Under the pieces are notes generated by a model. The model was given only the letters and a program-made list of their open reading frames with translations, was not told where the DNA came from and did no database searches. DNA of 38,180 bases, taken from contig VSNY01000016.1 in the NCBI GenBank assembly GCA_009774535.1, forward strand, positions 1 to 38,180, given 5' to 3'. Of this stretch, positions 30,787 to 38,180 are shown one piece after another (position 1 is the stretch's first letter; the number at the start of each line of letters is the position of its first letter). Origin of the DNA: Lachnospiraceae bacterium. GTDB taxonomy: Bacteria; Bacillota; Clostridia; Lachnospirales; Lachnospiraceae. A program made the translations under genes and the position numbers.

Positions 30787-31557
30787 ATGACCCGAAAATA
30801 TAAAGAAGAAGCAGTGATCATCCGACAGGAAGAGATCGCTCCGGATATATACAGTATGTGGCTGCATACGGATCATATCGCGCAGGAAGCGCTGCCAGGA
30901 CAGTTTATCGGCGTCTATTGCCGGGATGGCAGCCGTCTGCTGCCGCGGCCGATCAGCCTTTGTGAGATCGACAGGGAAGACCAGGCGGTACGGATCGTAT
31001 ACCGTGTGGCAGGAAAAGGAACGGATGAATTTTCGTATATGCGTACGGGTATGCCGTTATTCGTGATCGGACCGCTTGGAAACGGATTTTTGCTCCAGCA
31101 AAAAAAAGCGTTTCTGATCGGCGGGGGGATCGGGATACCGCCAATGCTGCAGCTGGCCAAAGAACTGTCGTGTGAAAAAGAGATCATCCTGGGTTATCCT
31201 AATAAGGAGACATTTTTAAGCGACCAGTTTGCATTATACGGCGAGGTACATATTGCAACGGAAAACGGTTCTGTCGGGACAAAAGGGAATGTACTGGACG
31301 TGATCCGTGAAAAACAGCTGCAGGCAGACGTGGTCTATGCCTGCGGGCCGATGCCGATGCTAAAGGCGCTAAAGGCATATGCAAACGAACATGAAATCGA
31401 ATGCTATATTTCCCTGGAGGAGCATATGGCATGCGGTGTAGGCGCGTGCCTGGGCTGTGTGTGCAAGTCTGTACACAAGGACAGCCATTCAAAGGTACGC
31501 AATAAACGGATCTGTACCGAAGGTCCCGTTTTTGACGCAAGGGAGGTGGATATTTAA
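30787..31557 (+). CDS. pyrK: Dihydroorotate dehydrogenase electron-transfer subunit
   Basis: PyrK carries FAD and a 2Fe-2S cluster and passes electrons between PyrD and NAD. The FAD/NAD domain has R-P-I-S-L (flavin-binding) and G-G-G-I-G-I-P-P-M. The C-terminal cluster ligands are C-G-V-G-A-C-L-G-C-V-C plus a later Cys in R-I-C-T-E-G-P-V-F. The length of 256 residues is normal. The ATG at 30787 follows GGAAGGGGA; the frame to 30751 lacks a site. The stop overlaps the pyrD start by one base (TAATG), the tight coupling expected for subunits of one enzyme. Confidence 0.96.
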   Translation: MTRKYKEEAVIIRQEEIAPDIYSMWLHTDHIAQEALPGQFIGVYCRDGSRLLPRPISLCEIDREDQAVRIVYRVAGKGTDEFSYMRTGMPLFVIGPLGNGFLLQQKKAFLIGGGIGIPPMLQLAKELSCEKEIILGYPNKETFLSDQFALYGEVHIATENGSVGTKGNVLDVIREKQLQADVVYACGPMPMLKALKAYANEHEIECYISLEEHMACGVGACLGCVCKSVHKDSHSKVRNKRICTEGPVFDAREVDI

Positions 31558-32462
31558 TGAATACAAAAGTAAATATCGCTGGTATTACATTTAAAAATCC
31601 AATTCTGACAGCATCCGGGACATTTGGCTCAGGGGAAGAGTACGCACAGTTTGTGGACTTAAACCGTCTGGGCGGCATTGTTACGAAAGGGGTGGCAAAT
31701 GTACCATGGGAAGGCAATCCGACGCCGCGCGTAGCAGAGGTATACGGCGGCATGCTGAATGCCATCGGCCTGCAGAATCCTGGGATCGATCGGATGATCA
31801 AAAGGGATATCCCGTTTTTGCGGCAGTATGACACAAGGATTATTGTCAATGTCTGCGGCAGATCCGTATTTGATTATCTGGAAGTCGTAGAACGTCTGAA
31901 CGACCAGCCGGTCGATATGCTGGAGATCAATATTTCCTGCCCGAACGTAAAGGAAGGCGGCATTGCATTCGGACAGGCTCCGAATATGGCGGCTCATATT
32001 ACACGGGAAATCCGTAAAAAATCCACGCATCCGATTATTATTAAGCTTAGTCCCAATGTAACGGATATCGCGGAAATGGCGAAGGCTGTGGAAGCGGCGG
32101 GCGCCGATGCGATTTCTCTGATTAATACGCTGACGGGCATGAAGATTGACGTGAAGTCGCGCCGGTTTGCGCTGGCCAATAAGACGGGCGGGCTTTCAGG
32201 CCCTGCGGTACATCCGGTGGCGGTGCGCATGGTTTACGAGGCGTCGCATGCGGTCTCGATTCCGGTGATCGGGATGGGCGGCGTGCGCAACGCGGAGGAC
32301 GCGCTGGAACTGATGCTGGCCGGAGCTACGGCTGTGGCGGTAGGCACGGCGAATTTTGCAAACCCGACGGTAACGGCGGACATTATCAATGAGATCCGCC
32401 AGTTTATGGTGGCGGAGGGAATACAGGATATTCAGGAGATGATTGGCGCGGTGCATGAATAA
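31557..32462 (+). CDS. pyrD: Dihydroorotate dehydrogenase, class 1B catalytic subunit
   Basis: PyrD oxidises dihydroorotate to orotate using FMN. The protein has T-A-S-G-T-F-G-S-G near the N-terminus, Lys44 in V-T-K-G-V, and the active-site loop N-I-S-C-P-N-V-K-E-G-G with the catalytic Cys128 that marks class 1 enzymes. The partner pyrK just upstream shows it is the NAD-linked class 1B form, acting in the cytosol. The length of 301 residues is normal. The ribosome binding site GGGAGGTGG lies in the end of pyrK. pyrE, the next step of the pathway, is not in this window. Confidence 0.96.
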   Translation: MNTKVNIAGITFKNPILTASGTFGSGEEYAQFVDLNRLGGIVTKGVANVPWEGNPTPRVAEVYGGMLNAIGLQNPGIDRMIKRDIPFLRQYDTRIIVNVCGRSVFDYLEVVERLNDQPVDMLEINISCPNVKEGGIAFGQAPNMAAHITREIRKKSTHPIIIKLSPNVTDIAEMAKAVEAAGADAISLINTLTGMKIDVKSRRFALANKTGGLSGPAVHPVAVRMVYEASHAVSIPVIGMGGVRNAEDALELMLAGATAVAVGTANFANPTVTADIINEIRQFMVAEGIQDIQEMIGAVHE

Positions 32463-32463
32463 T

Positions 32464-32535
32464 GCCTGGCGGGCAGCGCAGGCGCCAGACAGCGCGGCGC
32501 TGCCGAAGTCCGCGCAGCAGGCTATTTTATTTTTT
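32464..32535 (+). terminator. Probable terminator of the pyr cluster
   Basis: Just after the pyrD stop, GCCTG (32464-32468) can pair with CAGGC (32518-32522), enclosing other GC-rich pairings such as CAGCGC-G-GCGCTG, and TATTTTATTTTTT follows. The T run starts directly after the outer stem and lies before the MoxR gene's AGGAGG. Confidence 0.6.
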
Positions 32536-32555
32536 CATTCAGGAGGCGCCATACC

Positions 32556-33521
32556 ATGATCACAGAGACATACGCAAAAGCCGATACTGTAATCCGTGAA
32601 GTCAGAAAAACGCTGACAGGAAAAGACGACTGCATTCGCAAAGCGTTTGCCGCAATATTATCCGGCGGGCATATTTTGATCGAAGATGTGCCGGGCGTAG
32701 GGAAAACGACGCTGGCAGTCGCTTTTTCCAAGGCTATGGAGTTAAAGAACCGCCGTGTGCAGTTTACGCCGGACGTTATGCCGTCGGATCTTCTGGGATT
32801 TAATATGTACCAGAAAGAAACGGGCAGATTTGTCTATTATCCGGGGACGATTATGTGCAATCTGTTTTTGGCTGACGAGATTAACCGGACTTCCCCAAAG
32901 ACGCAGTCCGCGCTGCTGGAAGTGATGGAAGAGGGTATGGTGACGGTGGATGGTGTGAGCAGAGAGGTTCCGAAACCATTTATCGTTATGGCAACGCAGA
33001 ATCCGAAAGGGAGCGCGGGTACGCAGCTGCTGCCGGAAGCGCAGCTCGACCGTTTTATGATCTGCATGAGTATGGGGTATCCGGATGAGCATAGTGAGAT
33101 TGATATTGCAAAAGGCAAAAGTGTGCGCCTGCAGACAGAAGAAGTGCAGTGCGTGCTGCATGGAGAAGAATTGATGCAGATGCAGCAGACGGTTGAACAT
33201 GTGCATGTCCATGATCATTTGTATCAGTATATTGTGCATTTGTCACAGGCAACCAGGGAGAATGCTTATATAGAGCTTGGACTGAGTCCGCGCGGTTCGA
33301 TTGCCTGTACGAAAATGGCGAAGGCATGGGCGTTCTTACAGAACAGGGAGTTTGTAATTCCGGAAGACGTGGCGGAGGTGTTTCCGGCAGTCGCAAAACA
33401 CCGGATGCTGTTGAATACGAAAGCAAGGGTGACGCATGTACAGCCGGAAGCTGTGATCGAAGAAATATTGCGTATGGTAAAAAAGCCGGTATCTTATAAG
33501 CGGGACAAAGGCAGCAGTTAG
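32556..33521 (+). CDS. MoxR family AAA ATPase
   Basis: MoxR ATPases act as chaperones that help assemble or activate metal- or envelope-associated proteins. Walker A is V-P-G-V-G-K-T-T (Lys50), Walker B L-F-L-A-D-E-I-N, then R-T-S-P-K-T-Q-S-A-L-L-E and the sensor region M-A-T-Q-N-P. The C-terminal lid domain has P-R-G-S-I-A-C-T-K-M. The length of 321 residues is typical. CAGGAGG lies before the ATG. It is first of three closely spaced genes (MoxR, DUF58, transglutaminase), an arrangement found in many bacteria, so the three probably work together in the cell envelope. Confidence 0.94.
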   Translation: MITETYAKADTVIREVRKTLTGKDDCIRKAFAAILSGGHILIEDVPGVGKTTLAVAFSKAMELKNRRVQFTPDVMPSDLLGFNMYQKETGRFVYYPGTIMCNLFLADEINRTSPKTQSALLEVMEEGMVTVDGVSREVPKPFIVMATQNPKGSAGTQLLPEAQLDRFMICMSMGYPDEHSEIDIAKGKSVRLQTEEVQCVLHGEELMQMQQTVEHVHVHDHLYQYIVHLSQATRENAYIELGLSPRGSIACTKMAKAWAFLQNREFVIPEDVAEVFPAVAKHRMLLNTKARVTHVQPEAVIEEILRMVKKPVSYKRDKGSS

Positions 33522-33531
33522 GGGATGGAAG

Positions 33532-34629
33532 ATGCGTCGCATTTTGTTTTGGGCTATTTTGACGGGAATGGTATTTTATATTGCTGTGTTATATAAAAGT
33601 ACTTCTATGGTGGTATTGGGGTATGCGGGTGCGGTGTGGATGGTGCTGTCGTGCCTGTTTTTAATCTGGCGCGTCCGGACGGTCCGGTGCCGTGTAGCAT
33701 TTCCGATTGCGATCGCGGAATGCGGAAAACCGCTGACGGTACGTATTTTTTTGGAAAATCGAAGTGTTCTGCCATGTCTGCGCTTTCAGTGCCAGATGGA
33801 ACAGCAGAATCACTTTTTACATAAAAAAAAGAAAAAATGGCTGCAGGGATCGTATGCGGCCCATGGAGAAAACAGTTATGATTATCCGTTTGTAGCGGAG
33901 GATTACGGGAGTTATGACGTGCGTCTGCGCAGGGTGCGCGTCTATGATTTAACAGGGCTGCTCTATTTTGAGAAAAAAGTGGACAGCGGAGGATGCGTGC
34001 AGGCGCTGCCGCAAATGCAGGAAATGGGGGTGCATCTGACCGAAGCGGTGCGGAATTTTTTTGGCGACGCGGATGTATATGATGACTACCGGCCGGGAGA
34101 TGATCACAGCGAGCTGTTCCAGGTGCGGCCGTTTCGGAAAGGAGATAAAATCCAGAGCATTCACTGGAAGCTAAGTGCAAAGTCACAGGAGCTGCTTGTC
34201 AAAGAGGACAGTCTGCCGAAAGCGTGTCCGGTTGTGTTTTTGCTGGATTACTGCAGCGGAAAACAGCGGGGAGCGCAGCGGGTAAACGCGTATCTGGTCA
34301 TTATGTCCAGTATTTCTTTTTCTCTGATGGATGCCGGATGCCCGCATTACGCGGCGTGGTACAGCGCCAGGAACAAGGACGTCATACGGGTGTGTGTGGA
34401 TGGCGAAGAGAGCCTGTATGTGTTTTTAAGCTGTTACCTGGAAGAGACGTTTCAGGAACAGCCCAAAGATCCGGAGGAGGCTTACAAGGAAAAGTACCAA
34501 GGGGAGCCGTATTTGTGTCTGCTGCATCTGGATGAAACATTAAGACTGTATAAAAATCAGCGGCAGGTCGCAGCGTTTGACATGGAAGACTGGGAAGAAC
34601 AGCTTAAGGGAATGGATCTGGTTTTATAA
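33532..34629 (+). CDS. DUF58 domain membrane protein
   Basis: Two membrane segments lie at the N-terminus (about residues 5-20 and 25-43), then a soluble region containing the DUF58 signature D-D-Y-R-P-G-D-D-H-S-E-L, followed by I-Q-S-I-H-W-K-L-S-A-K, and a von Willebrand A-like C-terminal part. DUF58 proteins are regular partners of MoxR ATPases. The length of 365 residues is normal. It starts 10 bases after the MoxR stop with GGGGATGGAAG before the ATG. It may hold or deliver the substrate that MoxR remodels; that role is inferred from the neighbourhood. Confidence 0.9.
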   Translation: MRRILFWAILTGMVFYIAVLYKSTSMVVLGYAGAVWMVLSCLFLIWRVRTVRCRVAFPIAIAECGKPLTVRIFLENRSVLPCLRFQCQMEQQNHFLHKKKKKWLQGSYAAHGENSYDYPFVAEDYGSYDVRLRRVRVYDLTGLLYFEKKVDSGGCVQALPQMQEMGVHLTEAVRNFFGDADVYDDYRPGDDHSELFQVRPFRKGDKIQSIHWKLSAKSQELLVKEDSLPKACPVVFLLDYCSGKQRGAQRVNAYLVIMSSISFSLMDAGCPHYAAWYSARNKDVIRVCVDGEESLYVFLSCYLEETFQEQPKDPEEAYKEKYQGEPYLCLLHLDETLRLYKNQRQVAAFDMEDWEEQLKGMDLVL

Positions 34630-34709
34630 GGACTGCTGTATCCTGTATCAAATAACCAAATCATTAAATCGTTAAGTCATTCAATCATGAAATAGAAAAG
34701 GAGCGGAAC

Positions 34710-37406
34710 ATGACACGGAAGGCAACGGTGAACAGCACAGTAGAAAATCCGCAGGGCCGGATGGGAGCGGAATGGCTGTCAGACGCAGCGGTCAGATCAG
34801 TTTTTACTGGCGTGGTGGCGCTGTTCAGTCTGCATGCCGCACTGCGCATGGCGCAGGATATATTTCCGGCATATAGCGTTCCGCAAAAGGGGCTGGTGTG
34901 GATACAGGCATTGGCTGTTTTTTTTATTCTGTTTTATGAGACCGGGATTCCGGCACTGCAGCGGGCGGTTCGGGAGTTGGTTAAGAGCCGGGGAGAGACG
35001 TCTGCGCGGCTGGTCCGGAAGTTGTGTGTGCTGGGGACGCCTGTGGTATTTGGATGGAGCTGTTACCGTTATGCGAAGTCATGCCAGATTGATTTGGAGG
35101 ATGGCGCCTGCGCGGCTGCGGTGCAGTTCTTGGACAAATTTAACAGGCATCTGCACACTTCCATACAGATCTGGCAGGGAAAAGAGCAGTGGATGGGCAT
35201 GGCGCTGGCATTTTGGACGCTTGTGATCTTTTTGGGCGTGCTGTTGGCTGCGCTGGTACTTCACAGGCGTGTTCTGCTGCTGTTATTTCCAGTTACGGTG
35301 CTGGCGCTGGAACTGCTGATCGGGTATATTCCGCAGGGAGGCGGCATGGCGCTGTTGTTTGCGGCGCTGCTGTTTGTGCAGGCGGACGGGGGAGGCGCAA
35401 AGCGGGCGGATCTGGTCCGGCAGCCGGACCAGCGTCAGCGCGGCGGCTGGCAGTGGTATGTGTGTGCGATTCCCGCAGGATGCTTGTCAGCAGCAGCCGT
35501 ACTGCTGCTGTCTGTCAGCGGGGCGCTTACCGACGCGACGCAGGGCTGGCTGATGGAACGGGCCAGGCAGGTGCAGGTATTTCAGCAAAGCGCAGAGAAA
35601 AATATGAAAGACATCTGGCGCGGACAGTTTCTGCAGAAGAAAGAGGGCGTCAACAACAATCGGCCGCAGTATTTACAAAAAGAAATGCTGCGCGTGACAG
35701 CTTCCCAATGTCCTTCGGAAGATGTGCTGCTGAAAGGCTTTTGCGGCACGGATTACCAGGAGGGCGGCTGGGTGAGTGAGACACAGCCGTTTGCGGACGC
35801 CTGTATACAGGCTGGTTATGACGGGAAAGAAGCAGCCAAAGAGCTGCTGGAAGCGAAATATGATCTGTATGCGTATGGGGCGGACAGGATTGTGTGGTAT
35901 CACACGTTTGGCGGAGGTTTTGTCAGTATCGGTTCCGAGGAGCATAGTCAGACGTCGTATACGGTAAAGCATACCGGAGTCCGCAGCCAGTACGCGTTTG
36001 TGCCTTATACAGTCAGCGCAGAGGGGATAGAAGGCGACAGTTATGTCGCGGACGCGTCTGTGAAAAAAAGGCGTGGGCAGCGCGTATTTACTTATGACGG
36101 ATGGCGGCGGTTTAACGGCAGCGCGGAAATTGACCGGGTACCCGAAGAAAAAAGGAAAAAGGTCTTCCAATGGTATGACAGGTTTGTAAAAACGGTTTAT
36201 CTGGCGACGTCAGACCGGGTTCCGACACTGGATGAATATTTGCAGAATTATTTTACAGATCAGGAAGAGTGGTATACGGCGGCAGGCGTTTTCACTTCCA
36301 AAAAACAGAGTCTTCAGATCCGCAACTGGCTGATGCTGCTCTATTTAAGCCAGGATATGGATGCGGGTGATGCTGTATGGCGCAATGAGAGCCGGATGAA
36401 GATCGCACAGGCACTTAGGGAGACGCTGCAGCAGTACCAGACTTACAGCCTTGATCTGGATCCGCTTGCGGAAGGGGCAGATCCGGTCTGGTATTTTCTG
36501 ATGGAAAGCAGGAAGGGATACTGCGTACATTTTGCAAGCGCCGCTGTCTTGCTGCTGCGGGAACTGGGGGTTCCGGCCAGATACGCGTCAGGGTATGTTG
36601 CGCGTGTGTCGGACTTTAAGAAGAATGGGGACGTCTACGTCGCGTCTGTAAAAGACAGCAGCGCGCACGCCTGGGCAGAGATCTATCTGGACCAAATCGG
36701 CTGGGTGCCTGTTGACGTGACGCCCGCGGATGCCGGAACGTATGAGCAGGCGCCGCCCGGAGCAGACGATCAGATGCAGGACAGAGAACAGACACAGACG
36801 GATACGGACGATACACAGACGGATATCGACGACACGCAGACAGATACGGACGATACACAGACAGATGCGGATGATACACAAGCGGATGATCCGGAGCAAA
36901 ATACACAGACAGATCCGGAACATGCAGCCGCCGATCATGCAGGATCAAGCTGGCTGGATGCGCTGGCCGGCGTGTTTTCTGGTTCAAACGGCAGCAGCGC
37001 CGCATGGCAGCAAAAAGCGGCGGTCGTCCTGTTCGTATTCGTTCTGCCGCTGCTGGCGGCCTGCTGGCTGATCTGGCGGGGCGTGCGGATCTGGCATGCC
37101 GTTGTGGAGAGAGAAATCAAAGCTGGAAAATATAGCGCTGCTGTCAGGAGGGTCAATCGCAGGATTTACCGCAGGATGCGGGTATCCCGGAAAGTCCCGA
37201 AGCAGGAAATATCAGATGTGCAGTATGAGCATGCATTAAAACTGGCCTGGCGGCAGATCCCGCAGGAAGCGTGGACGCGTTATATGGAAATTGCACGAAA
37301 AGCCGCTTATGCGAAGGAGAATGTGGTAAGCAGGCAGGAAGCGGAGTTTTGCCTGCAGATTTACAGAGAGGTTTTTAGGAAGATACAGAAAAGGGTTAAA
37401 TGTTAA
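34710..37406 (+). CDS. Multi-pass membrane protein with transglutaminase-like domain
   Basis: About six hydrophobic segments fill the first 280 residues, then an extracellular region with a transglutaminase-like (papain-fold) domain at about residues 575-675. The triad is visible: Cys605 in G-Y-C-V-H-F, His653 in S-A-H-A-W-A-E-I-Y-L and Asp669 in V-D-V-T-P. A Thr/Asp/Gln-rich repeat linker (about 690-730), one more membrane segment (about 768-790) and a basic cytosolic tail follow. Such proteins lie behind MoxR-DUF58 in many genomes and may cross-link or cleave envelope proteins; the substrate is unknown. The length is 898 residues. AAAGGAGCGG precedes the ATG, 80 bases after the DUF58 gene. 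Confidence 0.9.
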   Translation: MTRKATVNSTVENPQGRMGAEWLSDAAVRSVFTGVVALFSLHAALRMAQDIFPAYSVPQKGLVWIQALAVFFILFYETGIPALQRAVRELVKSRGETSARLVRKLCVLGTPVVFGWSCYRYAKSCQIDLEDGACAAAVQFLDKFNRHLHTSIQIWQGKEQWMGMALAFWTLVIFLGVLLAALVLHRRVLLLLFPVTVLALELLIGYIPQGGGMALLFAALLFVQADGGGAKRADLVRQPDQRQRGGWQWYVCAIPAGCLSAAAVLLLSVSGALTDATQGWLMERARQVQVFQQSAEKNMKDIWRGQFLQKKEGVNNNRPQYLQKEMLRVTASQCPSEDVLLKGFCGTDYQEGGWVSETQPFADACIQAGYDGKEAAKELLEAKYDLYAYGADRIVWYHTFGGGFVSIGSEEHSQTSYTVKHTGVRSQYAFVPYTVSAEGIEGDSYVADASVKKRRGQRVFTYDGWRRFNGSAEIDRVPEEKRKKVFQWYDRFVKTVYLATSDRVPTLDEYLQNYFTDQEEWYTAAGVFTSKKQSLQIRNWLMLLYLSQDMDAGDAVWRNESRMKIAQALRETLQQYQTYSLDLDPLAEGADPVWYFLMESRKGYCVHFASAAVLLLRELGVPARYASGYVARVSDFKKNGDVYVASVKDSSAHAWAEIYLDQIGWVPVDVTPADAGTYEQAPPGADDQMQDREQTQTDTDDTQTDIDDTQTDTDDTQTDADDTQADDPEQNTQTDPEHAAADHAGSSWLDALAGVFSGSNGSSAAWQQKAAVVLFVFVLPLLAACWLIWRGVRIWHAVVEREIKAGKYSAAVRRVNRRIYRRMRVSRKVPKQEISDVQYEHALKLAWRQIPQEAWTRYMEIARKAAYAKENVVSRQEAEFCLQIYREVFRKIQKRVKC
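36792..36890 (+). repeat. In-frame 21-base tandem repeats in the transglutaminase gene
   Basis: Four full copies (36792-36812, 36813-36833, 36834-36854, 36855-36875) and a partial fifth encode the seven-residue unit T-Q-T-D-(T/I/A)-D-D. They form the acidic linker between the transglutaminase domain and the last membrane segment. Because the unit is a multiple of three, copy number can change without breaking the frame. Confidence 0.9.
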
Positions 37407-37507
37407 CGTACATAAACCGATATAAAAATAGAATCTATGTATTGGTGCAAGCATAATCGTACAAAACATACAGCCTTTTCATTTGATCCAATCATTAGGG
37501 AGGGTAT

Positions 37508-37918
37508 ATGGGAAGAGAGACTACACCAAGCGAAACAGAGTGGCTCATTATGGAGGTGATCTGGGATTCAGAACAAGAGGATCTTACGGCGGCGGAGATT
37601 ATCTGCGCGCTAAAGGGTAAATTGGACGTAAGTGCCAGGACGATCCGCGTACTGCTGAACCGGCTGCTGGCCAAAGGGGTGATCCGCCACGAAGTAGACC
37701 AGAAAGATTCCCGCGTCTATCATTATTATGTCGTAAAGTCCAAAGAAGAATGTCTGGCAGAAAAACAGGCGCGGTTTGTACGCAATTATTTTGGCGGAAA
37801 TTCTACGCTGGCAGTAGCCAGTTTTATAGAAAAATCCCAGTTGAGCGACGAACAGTTCCTGGAGCTGCAGCAGCTTGTGGAAAAAATGAAAGAAAGCAGG
37901 AAAGGACAGGGCAGATGA
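37508..37918 (+). CDS. BlaI/MecI/CopY family repressor
   Basis: This is a winged-helix DNA-binding protein of 136 residues. The N-terminal domain (about 1-75) starts with P-S-E-T-E-W-L-I-M-E-V-I-W and has the recognition region V-S-A-R-T-I-R-V-L-L-N-R-L-L. The C-terminal helices (about 80-130) would form the dimer interface. Family members repress beta-lactamase, penicillin-binding or other envelope genes and are inactivated by a BlaR1-type protease. AGGGAGGGT precedes the ATG. The stop overlaps the next start (ATGA), so the pair is made together. Possible half-sites TACA/TGTA lie at 37407-37507, but no clear dyad operator is visible. Confidence 0.93.
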   Translation: MGRETTPSETEWLIMEVIWDSEQEDLTAAEIICALKGKLDVSARTIRVLLNRLLAKGVIRHEVDQKDSRVYHYYVVKSKEECLAEKQARFVRNYFGGNSTLAVASFIEKSQLSDEQFLELQQLVEKMKESRKGQGR

Positions 37919-38180
37919 TACAGTTTGGATTGTTTCTGCTGCAGTTTGCTTTTATAAAAATAATATTGACCCTGGCTGCGGCAACGGTTCTGCTTGTATT
38001 ATCCCTGGCCGTCTGTAAGATCGCAGGACCCGGACATTGGAGACTGAGTCTTGCCGCGTTTAGCATGGTGCCGCTGGCCGGGCTGATGGGATATTCCAAA
38101 ATCTTCTTTAGCGGCAGGGTGTTTTTATTTACCAACCGGGTCTATCAGATGGCGGCTGCAGAGATGGCGGTCTGTTATTT
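37915..38180 (+). CDS. M56/BlaR1-type membrane protein, N-terminal part (cut by window end)
   Basis: The frame opens at an ATG overlapping the repressor stop and stays open to the end of the window (88 complete codons). It begins M-I-Q-F-G-L-F-L-L-Q-F-A-F-I and shows a first membrane segment (about residues 3-33), a second hydrophobic stretch (about 43-57), and G-Y-S-K-I-F-F-S-G-R-V-F-L-F, reminiscent of the N-terminus of M56 family sensors. The zinc protease motif and any sensor domain lie beyond the window. With the BlaI-type repressor just before it, this is probably the signal-sensing protease partner. What it senses cannot be said from here. Confidence 0.75.
   Translation, partial: MIQFGLFLLQFAFIKIILTLAAATVLLVLSLAVCKIAGPGHWRLSLAAFSMVPLAGLMGYSKIFFSGRVFLFTNRVYQMAAAEMAVCY

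Overview
The window reads as chromosomal DNA of a spore-forming Clostridia bacterium, most likely a Lachnospiraceae member. This is inferred from family content, not from a search: FMN and SAM-I riboswitches, sigma-A-type promoters, strong AGGAGG-type ribosome binding sites, a SpoIID-like/LysM protein, a LytTR plus DUF3021 pair, a BlaI/M56 pair, and moderate base composition. The first 1.1 kb is much richer in A+T than the rest and looks like the worn edge of an accessory element. It holds two small genes, a frameshifted gene remnant and a possible decayed IS200/IS605-type end.

Layout. 1-1080: low-GC margin. 1120-4872: riboflavin operon ribD-ribE-ribBA-ribH behind an FMN riboswitch. 5054-6869 (minus): histidine kinase and OmpR-type response regulator. 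7160-8551 (minus): metK under a SAM-I riboswitch. 8637-9728 (plus): HD-GYP phosphodiesterase. 10060-14330 (minus): pth then mfd. 14331-14817: repeat-rich, C-rich spacer. 14818-16788 (plus): SpoIID-like/peptidoglycan-binding/LysM protein. 17082-17894 (minus): Cof-type HAD phosphatase. 18157-21009 (minus): ABC ATPase, ABC-2 permease, LytTR regulator and DUF3021 protein from one promoter. 21390-23864 (minus): ferredoxin-type aldo/keto reductase and a sodium:neurotransmitter symporter family transporter. 24086-24595 (minus): unknown membrane-anchored basic protein. 24754-28345 (plus): trigger-factor-like lipoprotein, asnS, TPR lipoprotein. 28466-32462 (plus): pyrC-pyrF-pyrK-pyrD. 32556-37406 (plus): MoxR ATPase, DUF58 protein, transmembrane transglutaminase. 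37508-38180 (plus): BlaI-type repressor and the start of an M56/BlaR1-type protein, cut by the window end.

How the genes work together. The rib genes convert GTP and ribulose-5-phosphate to riboflavin and are shut off by FMN. metK makes S-adenosylmethionine and is shut off by it. The pyr genes cover the middle of UMP synthesis (pyrE is not here). MoxR-DUF58-transglutaminase is a recurring envelope-associated set, followed here by a BlaI/BlaR1-type sensing pair. The ABC-LytTR-DUF3021 cluster looks like a transporter with its own regulator.

No complete mobile element, CRISPR array, rRNA or tRNA was seen, and I did not find a clearly new multi-gene system. The least ordinary signals are short tandem repeats of about 34 bases found just past, and in two cases overlapping, the 3' ends of three minus-strand genes (mfd, the HAD phosphatase and the symporter). 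In the symporter case the last 34 bases of the gene, stop codon included, are present three times in a row.
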